Shown here: positions 1 to 9,073 of the stretch, piece by piece
Position numbering within the stretch: the first letter of the stretch is position 1
Layout of the letters: each line of letters starts with the position of its first letter
Assembly: GCA_017540645.1 (NCBI GenBank)
Contig: JAFYAQ010000001.1
Coordinates: 1 to 64,000 of the forward strand
Direction: 5' to 3'
Length of the DNA stretch: 64,000 nucleotides
Source: Oscillospiraceae bacterium
GTDB taxonomy: Bacteria; Bacillota; Clostridia; Oscillospirales; Oscillospiraceae
Position numbers and translations under genes: made by a program
Notes under the pieces: model-generated
The model's database searches: none
The model's input: only the letters and a program-made list of their open reading frames with translations
Told to the model about the DNA's origin: nothing

Positions 1-1221
1 ATCTTCCTGCAGCAGCTCGGCCGTGGACTGCGACTGGCGGAAGATAAAGAATGCCTGACCGTTCTCGACTTCATTGGCCAGGCAAATAGGAAGTATAACT
101 TTGAAGAAAAGTTTGCTGCGCTTCTCTCCAACACCGCTCGCAGCGTGACCCGCGAGATCAAGGACGGCTTTGTATCCGCGCCCAAGGGCTGCTATATCCA
201 GCTTGAGAAAAAGGCAGCCAAATACATACTCGATAATATTCGGGCCTCCTATGGCAACACCGCCGGCCTGGTGACGAGAGTTGCTTCCTTTGAGGAAGAT
301 ACCGGCATGAAGCTCAACCTTGCCAATTTCCTGGACTATTATCATCTCGATCCACGGAGCGTTTACAAGTTTGCCACGTTCTCCCGGCTGTGTGCCCGTG
401 CTGACGTGATCGACGATTTCACGGAGCCACTGGAAGAGACGATGACAAAGGCGCTGGCTAGGCTGGCGGTGATCGACTCTCGGCGGTGGATCACCTTCCT
501 GCTGGATCTTCTGCCGCGGCTGGACGATGTGGATTTCGACAAGCTCTCCGACATTGAAAAGCGGATGCTGCAGATGTTCTATATCACAGTCTGGGGCAAG
601 GCGGCCGAGGACTGGAGCAGTGACGAGGTTTGGGATAATCTCTATGCCTTGGCGGATAGCCCGGTGCTGCTGGGCGAGCTGGTCGATCTACTGAAATACC
701 AGTACGATCGTATCGACTTTATTGACGCTCCGGTAGATGTGGGCTTTGACTGCCCGCTGGATCTGCATTGCACCTATACCCGTGACCAGTTGCTGGTTGC
801 GCTGGACTTCCTGAAGCCCGCGACTGTGCGTGAGGGCGTGAAGTGGCTGCCGGAGCAGAAGCTGGACGTGTTCTTTGTGACGCTGAATAAAGCGGACAAG
901 GACTATTCGCCCACGACCATGTACAATGACTATTCGATCAACGAGTGGCTGTTCCACTGGCAGAGCCAGAGCACAACGGCGGAGCGTTCCTCCACCGGTC
1001 AGCGGTATATCCACCATAAGGAGCAGGGGAGCCGTGTGCTGCTGTTCGTCCGGGAGTTCAAGGCTGACCGGATTACCAACGGTGCCGAGGCCTACACCTA
1101 TCTCGGCACAGCAAACTATGTGAAGCATGAGGGCGAAAAACCCATGAATATCACCTGGCGGCTAGATGCACCAATCCCTGCGAAGTATTTGAAAAAGACA
1201 AACAAGCTGGTGGTGGTATAA
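1..1221 (+). CDS. DEAD/DEAH-type SF2 helicase, C-terminal part with DUF3427 (5' end outside window)
   Basis: The reading frame is open from base 1 and begins inside helicase motif VI (IFLQQLGRGLR), so the ATPase core lies upstream of the window. The remaining ~390 residues match the DUF3427 layout: a basic linker, a helical middle, and a terminal segment with the typical KHEGEKPMNITW pattern close to the stop. DUF3427 helicases often carry an N-terminal phospholipase-D-like nuclease and sit in defence islands; whether this one does cannot be seen here. Its base composition is GC-rich like the helicase at 4782, unlike the AT-rich genes that follow. Role as a DNA translocase or nuclease of a defence system is inference. 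Confidence 0.85.
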   Translation: MFLQQLGRGLRLAEDKECLTVLDFIGQANRKYNFEEKFAALLSNTARSVTREIKDGFVSAPKGCYIQLEKKAAKYILDNIRASYGNTAGLVTRVASFEEDTGMKLNLANFLDYYHLDPRSVYKFATFSRLCARADVIDDFTEPLEETMTKALARLAVIDSRRWITFLLDLLPRLDDVDFDKLSDIEKRMLQMFYITVWGKAAEDWSSDEVWDNLYALADSPVLLGELVDLLKYQYDRIDFIDAPVDVGFDCPLDLHCTYTRDQLLVALDFLKPATVREGVKWLPEQKLDVFFVTLNKADKDYSPTTMYNDYSINEWLFHWQSQSTTAERSSTGQRYIHHKEQGSRVLLFVREFKADRITNGAEAYTYLGTANYVKHEGEKPMNITWRLDAPIPAKYLKKTNKLVVV

Positions 1222-1273
1222 GGTTTTTTTAGAAAAGACCCCATGCTCTTTCAACTAGAATCGGAGGGTAAAA

Positions 1274-2461
1274 ATGAATAGCCAATTTCCTGATTCTTTT
1301 TGGATCTACAAGAATTTTAATATGGTTAATGAATTGAATATTGCCGGCGAATTTATTTACGATGGGATTGATGCTCTCAACCGGATGAACACAATAGATG
1401 AAATCCCGTTGCTGTTTTCATTTTTATATCACGTATCTGTCGGAATCGAAAGAATTCAAAAGATCATCCTCGTTTTGTTCGGGCTTAATGAGCAAGATGA
1501 TTATCAGACTTTTGAAAAAAGCCTGATATCACATAGTCATGATGACCTGAACAGAAGAATTAAAGAACTGTGTTCATCTTTTTCTAGCACGTCCAGAGAG
1601 AATGCATTTCTTGCAGTGTTATCACAATTCTATATAACTGCAAGATATTCGAGGTTTAATGTTGGAACGGAGTATGACCTCGAAAGACGGCTTGTATCAG
1701 AGTATATTCAGAGTAATCTATCAAGCGAAAGGATAGAACATCATTTTATAACTGGCCAAATAATCATTAATCATGATGTAAAAGAATTGTTTGGTAGGGT
1801 GATTGGTTCACTTTCAAAGAAATACTATTGTGCTATTCGGGAAGGCTGTGATAAGGCAGGCACTTTTTCATATGAGTTACAGCCTAATTCAAAGGCCGAA
1901 CGAATATTCTATTCAACCGAACAAAAGAATTCCCTCTACAGAGAAAAAGTCAATGAAAGCATAGCACTCATAGAATTTTTCGTGTATTTACGAAATACGT
2001 CGGATAGCAACGCATTCATTAGGTTTATTGAAAGCATCAACCCATTGGAAATGGATCCGGGAATGACTAATGAATACATATCTGATTTCTGTAACGGTAT
2101 TATTCCTCAGGCACTCATAGATGAGATAGAAACACTATATGAGGGAATATCAATTAAGGATCGAATCCAACTTATTAGTGGTCTGGGTGAAATGAATGCT
2201 GATTTTGAGTGGATCGATGTAAATCAGTGTTTTTTGCTGCTGAAAGATTTAAGGGAACAGAAGCGGGATTGCAAGGATTTTATAAAATTGATTCTTCCGA
2301 TTGTTGAAAGGATCAAAGAGGATGATACATACTACGAGTTGGTTGACGGGATTCCCGCGCTCTGTCAACAATTGCTATTACATTCAATAGGCGAAATCGA
2401 CTTCTTAAAACACATGGAATGCTATTATGAGAAACTAGACCAGTTTTACAAAGAAGTTTGA
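1274..2461 (+). CDS. unrecognised 395-residue helical protein
   Basis: I do not recognise a family. The start follows a GGAGG at about 1264. The protein is predicted mostly helical, has no signal peptide or membrane segment, and has no nuclease or NTPase motif that I can see. An N-terminal helical stretch with RIQKIILVLF followed by SHSHDDL is loosely reminiscent of HEPN-like bundles, but no clean Rx4-6H motif is evident. The gene is visibly AT-rich compared with both flanking helicases. Its stop lies 32 bases before the start of the CoiA-like gene, which shares its composition, so the two probably form one transferred cassette. Confidence 0.6.
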   Translation: MNSQFPDSFWIYKNFNMVNELNIAGEFIYDGIDALNRMNTIDEIPLLFSFLYHVSVGIERIQKIILVLFGLNEQDDYQTFEKSLISHSHDDLNRRIKELCSSFSSTSRENAFLAVLSQFYITARYSRFNVGTEYDLERRLVSEYIQSNLSSERIEHHFITGQIIINHDVKELFGRVIGSLSKKYYCAIREGCDKAGTFSYELQPNSKAERIFYSTEQKNSLYREKVNESIALIEFFVYLRNTSDSNAFIRFIESINPLEMDPGMTNEYISDFCNGIIPQALIDEIETLYEGISIKDRIQLISGLGEMNADFEWIDVNQCFLLLKDLREQKRDCKDFIKLILPIVERIKEDDTYYELVDGIPALCQQLLLHSIGEIDFLKHMECYYEKLDQFYKEV

Positions 2462-2493
2462 TCAATCTCCATTATTGCCTGAAGGAGGCGTCA

Positions 2494-4452
2494 ATGGAAC
2501 GATTTATAGTTATAGTCGGAAAGACTATACTGTCTACATTGGATGACAGAATCCTATTCACAAGAAAAGATGATTCCTGCAGTATTGAAGAGTGGCTGTC
2601 TAACACTTTTCAGGCACACTTACTAAGACAGGAAGCACACCATCAGCTCAACATAAGTTTCTTATATACTTCTGATATTAAATCTCCCGGCTACAAACTG
2701 ATTTCTGTTCCAATGGCAAGAAAACTTGTTGAAATCTCGACTCCACGGGGGAGAGATATTTCAGAGCTTCTTTCAGATTTGCAAACGGGACTAACTATTC
2801 AATTGAAGTATGGGCTACGCGACGACAGGATAATATCCATCTTGGAAATCAAACCAGAAGAACGAGGACTCAAATGTAATTGTATATGTCCCGGGTGTGG
2901 CCTCCCGCTTATCGCAAGGCTGGGCAAGAAAAAACAGTGGCATTTTGCTCATCAAGGAGAAGCGTGCGATATTGCTGCTGCCCAACAAACTGCTTTGCAC
3001 ATGCTCGCGAAAGAAATCATCGAGGACAGCAAGAAACTGTTGTTCCCCGGTATTTCCATAAAGAGAGATGATTATACCGATGATATAGCGGACTACAGAG
3101 TACAAGTGAGGATTCCTCAAACCATCGAGTACAGGAAGGCAGTTGTTGTAAACTGCGATTTTGTCTCCCTTGAAAAAAAGATATCTAATATAGTCCCAGA
3201 CATTATGGTTACGGCCAAAGGGCGCAGGTGCTTGATAGAAATTGCGGTGACACATTTTGTCGATGAAGAAAAAGAACAAAAGATAAAAGAGATCGGTCTT
3301 CCTCTATTTGAGATAGATTTGAGTGATCTTTACAATTCAGAATTCTCAAGAAAAGATTTAGCAGAAGCAGTATTATTCAGTCCTAGTAATCGAACGTGGA
3401 TTTTCAATCCACTCTATGACGACGCAAGAAGATGGGCCAAAGAACAATACTCACAGTACATCCATTCAGCAGAGGAAGAACTCGAAAGGCAGGATGAAAA
3501 GGAGGCCATCAGGGCAGAAAATAAACAGCAGCGACGAGAAATCGGAGAAAAAAGAATTAAAGAGATTTTCGAGCCAGACAATTATCAAAAAACTGTTGCA
3601 GCCCTTGCGAACGAAGAGGAAGCTGCAAAGCAAATAAAGCTGCTTCACATGAAAACAGATATAGATAAGCTCCCTTTTTTCCTAAATATTCCGATAACCG
3701 GAGAAATGGTGTTCCCATGTGATCGGCGTATATGGCAAAGTGCACTTTTTGATAAATTCGTGTTCAATCGAAATACTGAAGATGAGAACAAACCATCTGT
3801 ACATATCAAGAGAGTCCAAAAATGGATTGAGAAATACAACAAACAATTCCCGATTGATTGGACGCTGACATATAAGACAGAAGTTTCTGCTTCTCGAGAA
3901 GAGAAGAAGACTGTTTCATTGCTGTATGATGTTGTAGTTACGTTTTTCAATTATCTCGTATATCTTGGCTTCCTTGAGCCTTTCATCTATCAGGAGGCAG
4001 CATTAAAGCAACCACATTCCCTTGAGCCGCCAAACAGAGAGCATGCCGAAATCCTTTATGACGCGATCAACAAAGTAGACTGGTACGACCCTTTTGTTGA
4101 TGATAAAATAATGCAATTTCTAACACCGATTGGGAGTGCCTCAAACTACTATTTGCCGAGAAATAGGACAATGCTCCTAAATGAAATAGAAAACAAAGAG
4201 ATTATTGTCCCAAAAACGAACTGGGAGGACAGGAAAAAAGAAATTGAAAATGACCGGGCTACTGGTTTTGCAGATGTTCAAGACAAAGACTTTGACGGAA
4301 ACGAGCCCATCTTCGATAGGTTCAATTGGAGATGGCTCAAATGTGCAAATTGCGAGAATCTGTACCGAGCAGATCAGATGGCCAGCTATGGGGGTCGTGG
4401 CAACATAAACAAAGGGATTTGCAGAAAGTGCAGTAATGATCGGAGAAGCTAA
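2494..4452 (+). CDS. CoiA-like protein with nuclease core and C-terminal zinc ribbon
   Basis: The ATG at 2494 is chosen because AAGGAGG lies 5 bases upstream; an in-frame TTG at 2458 overlapping the previous stop has no such site. The first third contains a CoiA-type zinc-binding segment (CNCICPGCG then WHFAHQGEAC). It is followed by a PD-(D/E)XK-like core: VPDIMV, then LIEIAVTHF, then a switch to FEIDLSDL. A charged coiled-coil region follows, and the protein ends with a CANC...CRKC zinc ribbon. CoiA itself acts in competence, but CoiA-like nucleases also occur in defence loci. It is longer than classical CoiA because of the C-terminal half. AT-rich composition pairs it with the upstream gene. 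Confidence 0.7.
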   Translation: MERFIVIVGKTILSTLDDRILFTRKDDSCSIEEWLSNTFQAHLLRQEAHHQLNISFLYTSDIKSPGYKLISVPMARKLVEISTPRGRDISELLSDLQTGLTIQLKYGLRDDRIISILEIKPEERGLKCNCICPGCGLPLIARLGKKKQWHFAHQGEACDIAAAQQTALHMLAKEIIEDSKKLLFPGISIKRDDYTDDIADYRVQVRIPQTIEYRKAVVVNCDFVSLEKKISNIVPDIMVTAKGRRCLIEIAVTHFVDEEKEQKIKEIGLPLFEIDLSDLYNSEFSRKDLAEAVLFSPSNRTWIFNPLYDDARRWAKEQYSQYIHSAEEELERQDEKEAIRAENKQQRREIGEKRIKEIFEPDNYQKTVAALANEEEAAKQIKLLHMKTDIDKLPFFLNIPITGEMVFPCDRRIWQSALFDKFVFNRNTEDENKPSVHIKRVQKWIEKYNKQFPIDWTLTYKTEVSASREEKKTVSLLYDVVVTFFNYLVYLGFLEPFIYQEAALKQPHSLEPPNREHAEILYDAINKVDWYDPFVDDKIMQFLTPIGSASNYYLPRNRTMLLNEIENKEIIVPKTNWEDRKKEIENDRATGFADVQDKDFDGNEPIFDRFNWRWLKCANCENLYRADQMASYGGRGNINKGICRKCSNDRRS

Positions 4453-4770
4453 ATGGTAAAGACATACAATAAACTTGTTCGTGATCGAATCCCGGAAATC
4501 ATCAAATCCTCTGGCAAATCCTGTACAACAGTAACTCTATCCGCCGAAGACTATCTACGTATGATTGATGCAAAGCTGGATGAAGAGCTTGCGGAATACC
4601 ATAAGGATCAGAACATTGAGGAATTAGCCGATCTCCTAGAAGTAATCCGAGCGGCTGCTATAGCCAGAGGTTACACACTGGATGATTTGGAGCGGGTACG
4701 CGCAGAAAAAGCCGCCAAGCGCGGCGGCTTTGCGAAACGAATTCTGCTGAAAGAAGTATACGAAGACTGA
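4453..4770 (+). CDS. MazG/phosphoribosyl-ATP pyrophosphohydrolase-like protein
   Basis: This 105-residue protein begins KTYNKLVRDRIPEII, the signature of small all-alpha NTP pyrophosphohydrolases annotated as phosphoribosyl-ATP pyrophosphohydrolase-like. The metal-binding helices are visible as DEELAEY and EELADLLEV. Such proteins hydrolyse nucleoside triphosphates, and free-standing copies outside his operons are often house-cleaning or phage and island genes. The ATG abuts the stop of the preceding gene, and the next helicase starts 12 bases after its stop, so it is probably co-transcribed with them. The exact substrate cannot be read from the sequence. Confidence 0.8.
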   Translation: MVKTYNKLVRDRIPEIIKSSGKSCTTVTLSAEDYLRMIDAKLDEELAEYHKDQNIEELADLLEVIRAAAIARGYTLDDLERVRAEKAAKRGGFAKRILLKEVYED

Positions 4771-4781
4771 GGTGAACCACC

Positions 4782-7043
4782 ATGCCTGAATACAGATCAG
4801 CCTCCGGCAGTGCGGCCGAGGATCTGTTCATAGACCTTTTCGCGGATACCTTCGGGGCAGAAAAAGCCGGGTATCTGTATTCACAGTACCCGTTTTACGA
4901 CATTTATCAGAATGCCCGCTTTGCTGATTTCGTACTGGAAAACGGCGCGACTCGCGTGGCCATTGAGATCGACGATGAGGCCTCCCACAATCCGCGCCTG
5001 GTATCGCAGGACAAGTTCTATGATGATCTGCTGAAACAGAACAGCATGATTCACCTGGGCTGGGATGTGTACCGCTGGGCAGTTCGGCAAATGCAGAAGC
5101 AGCCGGAAACCGTAAAGGACGAGCTGCGCGTGTTCCTCGGCAGCGATCCGCGCTTCAAAGAGATTGAGGACTACCTGCCTACCCAGCAAGGCCGGGCGCT
5201 GAAAGCCGATCAGCTGGAACTGCGGGAGTATCAGCAGGAAGCACTGGACTCGCTGAAGGCTATGCGGCAGAACCGGGAGACCATCGCCCTGCTTTACCAT
5301 GCCACCGGTACAGGTAAAACCGTAACCGCAGTCATGGATGCCAAACGCTGCGGCGGCCGGGTGCTGTTCGTGGCGCACACGATGGAATTGGTGAACCAAG
5401 CCTACAACACCTTCCGCGACCTGTGGCCGGAAGTGACTGCCGGCAAGTTCGCGGACAATCTCAAGGAGCCGGGCGCCCACGTGGTATGCGGCAGCATCCA
5501 GAGCGTAGCGCTGAACCTGGATCAGTTCCGGGAGGATGCTTTTGACTATCTAATCATCGACGAGGCGCACCACGCCTCCGCAGATACATATCAGAAGGTG
5601 CTGGCCTATTTCAAGCCGCAGTTTACACTGGGGCTCACCGCTACGCCGGAGCGGGCGGACGATGTAAATATCCTGGAGATCTTCAAGAACACCGCCCACA
5701 AGCTGGATATCCAGACCGCCGTGGAGATCGGCGCCCTGGTTCCTGTTCGCTGCATCCGCATCCATACAAATATCGACATGACCAAGGTGCGTTTCAACAG
5801 CGTCCAGTATAATATCCGCGATCTTGATGTGAAGATCTGCGTGACCGAGCGCAACCAGCTCATCGTGGATACCTGGCTGGACTACGTAAAGGACAAGCGT
5901 ACTGTCGTGTTCTGCGCATCTGTGAAGCACGCTGAGCAGATCGCGGAGCTGTTCCGGGCGGTGGGTGTCGCGGCGATTGCGGTGTCCGGCAGCATGAAAA
6001 CCTCCGAGCGAAACGAACAACTTGCCAAGTTCGCCAGCGGTGAGATCAAAGTGCTTTGCGCCTGCGATCTGCTGAATGAGGGCTGGGACTGCCCGCAGAC
6101 GGAAGTGCTGTTCATGGCGCGCCCCACCATGTCCAAGGTGCTGTATACGCAGCAGCTTGGCCGCGGTATGCGCACGGCTGAGGGCAAAGATTACCTGATG
6201 GTCTTTGACTTTGTAGACAACGCCAGCCAGTACAATATGCCCTACTCGCTTCACCGCCTGTTTAAACTGAACGAGTACCACGCAGGCGGCACGGTGGTCG
6301 GCAAGAAGGGGCAACGTGAGGCCGAGGACGACCTCTACCGCAAGGGTGAGAAGCCGGACGCCATCATCGACTATCCCGTGGACGCCACCGATTACGAGCT
6401 GGTGGATATCTTCAACTGGCAGGAAGAGGCTGCCGGGATGATCTCGCAGATGGAGTTTGTACGCAGGGTGGATGTTCAGACCGAGACCATCGAGCGTTAT
6501 GTGCGTGAAGGAAAGCTGGTGCCGGATCTGATCGTGCCCATGAGCGAGCGCCGCACCTTCAAGTATTTCAAAGAGGAAACCCTGCAGTCCTATGCCGAAC
6601 AGTACGGCTGGAAACTCATCGACGACAGCAACCGCAAGCAGCTGTTCATGGAAATGGTCGAGCAGATGGACATGAGCTATTCCTATAAGCCGGTGCTGCT
6701 GAAAGCGATCCTGACTTACGCCGATGCTGCCGGCCGTGTAAAGATCAGTGATATTGTCTCCTATTTCCGCAGCTTCTACGAGGCCCGCCGCGCTGCCGGC
6801 CTAAAGGTTGAGAAAGCCAACAGCATCTTTGCCAAGGGCGGTTACACCGACAAGGAAGCCGAGCGGAATATCCTCTCCAACCCTTTTAAGCGCTTCGAGG
6901 ACATGAACATGATGCGCCATACCAAAACGCTGGGTATCATCGAGGTAGACGGCACGGTGTGGAAGAAGATGAGCGAGGATGAGAAGAAGCGGGTTGAGGA
7001 AATCTGCGACGAAAAGCTGGCGAGCTATTATTTGCGCTCATAA
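4782..7043 (+). CDS. SF2 DEAD/DEAH helicase with N-terminal nuclease-like domain
   Basis: This 753-residue protein has an N-terminal ~130 residues resembling DUF559/PD-(D/E)XK-type domains (VAIEIDDEASH, then a basic tract ending HLGWDVYRW). The RecA-like helicase core follows, with motif I HATGTGKT near residue 172, motif II DEAH near 260 and motif VI QQLGRGMR near 457. The last ~270 residues are uncharacterised. The architecture resembles type III restriction or Hef-like helicases found in defence islands. It follows the MazG-like gene by 12 bases with AGGTGAACC upstream of ATG. It is GC-rich like the partial helicase at the window start, so the AT-rich genes 1274-4452 may have been inserted between former neighbours. 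Confidence 0.85.
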   Translation: MPEYRSASGSAAEDLFIDLFADTFGAEKAGYLYSQYPFYDIYQNARFADFVLENGATRVAIEIDDEASHNPRLVSQDKFYDDLLKQNSMIHLGWDVYRWAVRQMQKQPETVKDELRVFLGSDPRFKEIEDYLPTQQGRALKADQLELREYQQEALDSLKAMRQNRETIALLYHATGTGKTVTAVMDAKRCGGRVLFVAHTMELVNQAYNTFRDLWPEVTAGKFADNLKEPGAHVVCGSIQSVALNLDQFREDAFDYLIIDEAHHASADTYQKVLAYFKPQFTLGLTATPERADDVNILEIFKNTAHKLDIQTAVEIGALVPVRCIRIHTNIDMTKVRFNSVQYNIRDLDVKICVTERNQLIVDTWLDYVKDKRTVVFCASVKHAEQIAELFRAVGVAAIAVSGSMKTSERNEQLAKFASGEIKVLCACDLLNEGWDCPQTEVLFMARPTMSKVLYTQQLGRGMRTAEGKDYLMVFDFVDNASQYNMPYSLHRLFKLNEYHAGGTVVGKKGQREAEDDLYRKGEKPDAIIDYPVDATDYELVDIFNWQEEAAGMISQMEFVRRVDVQTETIERYVREGKLVPDLIVPMSERRTFKYFKEETLQSYAEQYGWKLIDDSNRKQLFMEMVEQMDMSYSYKPVLLKAILTYADAAGRVKISDIVSYFRSFYEARRAAGLKVEKANSIFAKGGYTDKEAERNILSNPFKRFEDMNMMRHTKTLGIIEVDGTVWKKMSEDEKKRVEEICDEKLASYYLRS

Positions 7044-7068
7044 TATGATGACATTTGCTTTCTGGATC

Positions 7069-7096
7069 TTGAAAAAGAGTACATTATAAATATAAT
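7069..7096 (+). promoter_or_regulatory. sigma-A-type promoter for the retron
   Basis: TTGAAA at 7069-7074 and TATAAT at 7091-7096 are separated by 16 bases. The expected start near 7103 is about 17 bases before the a1 arm of the retron RNA. It lies in the gap after the helicase stop, so the retron has its own promoter. Confidence 0.65.
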
Positions 7097-7119
7097 AGAT
7101 TTAGCCTGGCAAAAGGATA

Positions 7120-7267
7120 GAGCGTGTGACAAGATTTTGGGCTTGTGTTTCGCAAGCTTTGATTAAAATGGTAGATGGATTTGCTATCTATCGTCATTTC
7201 CAGTACTGTTATGTTTATGTTCTGTTTACCCGTATGCACCATCCGCATAATGAGTTGTCACACGCTC
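7120..7267 (+). ncRNA. retron msr-msd RNA
   Basis: The 13-base arm GAGCGTGTGACAA (7120-7132) is perfectly complementary to TTGTCACACGCTC (7255-7267), the a1/a2 inverted repeat that defines retron RNAs. Inside, an msr-like part shows two hairpins: 7141-7157 (7 bp, loop TTT) and 7170-7192 (7 bp, 9-nt loop). The msd-like remainder, about 7193-7254, includes TATGC/GCATA and outer TCAT/ATGA pairings, but its fold is not obvious. G7133, just after a1, is a candidate branch guanosine, by analogy only. The RT gene starts 19 bases after a2. The RNA boundaries are those of the arms; the true transcript starts slightly earlier. Confidence 0.85.
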
Positions 7268-7286
7268 GATTTCCTGGAGAATCAGA

Positions 7287-8987
7287 ATGATTAGTTTTAG
7301 TGAAATAAAATCAAGAAACGACTTCGCAGACGCACTTCAGATTCCTCGGAGCGTTCTAACGCATGTTTTGTATATTGCAAAACCGGAAAGCTTTTATGAG
7401 AGCTTTACTATTCCAAAAAAGAACGGTGAAGATCGAATAATAATGGCGCCAAAAGGGACGCTAAAGAGTATACAAACAAAACTGTCTAAACAGTTAGTAG
7501 AATACCGCGCGTCCATTTCTCAGAAAGGACAGGAAAAGTCTAACATTTCTCATGGATTTGAAAGAGAAAAAAGCATTATTACAAATGCTCAAATTCATAG
7601 GAATAAGAGATATGTCATCAATTATGACCTAAAAGACTTTTTCGACTCTTTTCATTTTGGAAGAGTTGTAGGGTTCTTCGAAAAGAATAAGCATTTCTTG
7701 CTTCCATACGAGGTGGCAGTAATTATTGCACAACTTACTTGCTATAATGGCCGGCTTCCTCAGGGCGCACCGACCTCGCCAGTAATAACAAATCTGATAT
7801 GTGAAATCTTGGATTATCGAGTACTAAAAATCGCAAAACGGTATAAGCTAGACTATACAAGATATGCAGACGATCTAACTTTTTCCACAAACTATTCCCG
7901 CTTTTTGGAAGTGTTTGATTCGTTTGCAAAAGAATTGCTTCAGGAGATAAGCAATTCTGGTTTTACAATTAACCAATCAAAAACACGCCTGTTGTATCGA
8001 GATTCCCGGCAAGAGGTTACAGGATTAGTTGTAAACAAAAAGATAGGTGTCAATAGAGAATACGTAAAATCAACAAGAGCGATGGCTCAGGCGCTTTACT
8101 CAACAGGTGAGTTTACCATTAACGGAATCCCAGGGACTATAAAACAACTTGAAGGAAGATTCGGGTTTATTGATCAATTAGATCATTATAACAATGTGAT
8201 AGATGATGCAAAGCATGACGCATATTCACTAAATGGACGCGAAAAACAGTTTCAAGAGTTCCTTTTTTTCAAGACTTTTTTCTTTAATGAATATCCACTG
8301 GTTATTACAGAGGGAAAAACAGATATTCGCTATCTAAAAGCAGCACTAAAGAGTCTGCATCAGAAATACCCCGAATTGATCTGCAAAGAAGATGATGGCA
8401 CGTTTCGTTTTAAGATTTCTTTCTTTAGAAGATCAAAACGCTGGAAGTACTTCTTCGGGATAAGCAAGGATGGTGCAGATGCGATGAAACTCCTTTATAG
8501 ATTCTTCACTGGTCAAAAAGGAGTAAAAAACTACTATAGACTATTTGCGGAAAAGTATAAGGCGGTACAGAGAAATCCAGTTATTATGCTCTTTGATAAT
8601 GAGATGGAAAGCAAACGCCCGCTTAACAAATTTATAAGTGAGGAGGTAAAAATCCCTTCATCGGAACAGCAATTATTTAAAGAGCAACTTTATTATCATC
8701 TAATACCAGGTTCAAAAACTTACCTCATGACGCACCCATTACCACCAGGGAAAACAGAAGCAGAAATTGAAGATCTCTTCCCAACTGAGGTGTTAGGGGT
8801 AAAACTGGATGGAAAAAGCTTTTCAACAAAGGATAAGTTTGATACAAGTAAATTCTATGGAAAAGATATCTTTTCCAGTTATGTATATGAGCACTGGAAA
8901 TCTATTGACTTTAGTGGCTTTATTCCTCTGCTTGATAAGATTAATATGCTCGTACAAAATGAGAAGAAGCCTGGGCTAAACACATAA
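7287..8987 (+). CDS. retron reverse transcriptase fused to a TOPRIM-like domain
   Basis: Residues ~35-300 form a reverse transcriptase with the retron hallmarks NAQIH (100-104) and VTG (244-246) and the catalytic YADD (193-196). Residues ~335-566 are not typical of RT alone. VITEGKTDIRYL (339-350) and VIMLFDNE (432-439) look like the glutamate and DxD-type motifs of a TOPRIM domain, as in OLD nucleases and primases. RT-TOPRIM fusions are a described single-protein retron architecture (subtype I-C as I recall). The RT would copy the msd of the RNA at 7120-7267, and the TOPRIM part is the presumed effector in phage defence. GGAG precedes the ATG. It is strongly AT-rich, suggesting transfer. A perfect 10-bp terminator follows the stop. 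Confidence 0.9.
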   Translation: MISFSEIKSRNDFADALQIPRSVLTHVLYIAKPESFYESFTIPKKNGEDRIIMAPKGTLKSIQTKLSKQLVEYRASISQKGQEKSNISHGFEREKSIITNAQIHRNKRYVINYDLKDFFDSFHFGRVVGFFEKNKHFLLPYEVAVIIAQLTCYNGRLPQGAPTSPVITNLICEILDYRVLKIAKRYKLDYTRYADDLTFSTNYSRFLEVFDSFAKELLQEISNSGFTINQSKTRLLYRDSRQEVTGLVVNKKIGVNREYVKSTRAMAQALYSTGEFTINGIPGTIKQLEGRFGFIDQLDHYNNVIDDAKHDAYSLNGREKQFQEFLFFKTFFFNEYPLVITEGKTDIRYLKAALKSLHQKYPELICKEDDGTFRFKISFFRRSKRWKYFFGISKDGADAMKLLYRFFTGQKGVKNYYRLFAEKYKAVQRNPVIMLFDNEMESKRPLNKFISEEVKIPSSEQQLFKEQLYYHLIPGSKTYLMTHPLPPGKTEAEIEDLFPTEVLGVKLDGKSFSTKDKFDTSKFYGKDIFSSYVYEHWKSIDFSGFIPLLDKINMLVQNEKKPGLNT

Positions 8988-9003
8988 GAAACACAATAGA
9001 ATC

Positions 9004-9038
9004 AGCACCGCAGAGATTCCTGCGGTGCTGCCACTTTT
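9004..9038 (+). terminator. terminator of the retron operon
   Basis: A perfect 10-bp stem AGCACCGCAG/CTGCGGTGCT (9004-9013 and 9020-9029) is followed within five bases by a run of five T (9034-9038). It lies between the convergent RT and GHKL genes. Confidence 0.75.
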
Positions 9039-9073
9039 TGTCTAAATATGTATGGGTAGTCGCCAAAAAAGAT

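Noticed and set aside
1274..2461. Assigning the 395-residue protein as a HEPN ribonuclease
   Set aside because: The helical pattern is suggestive, but no Rx4-6H motif is in a convincing position.
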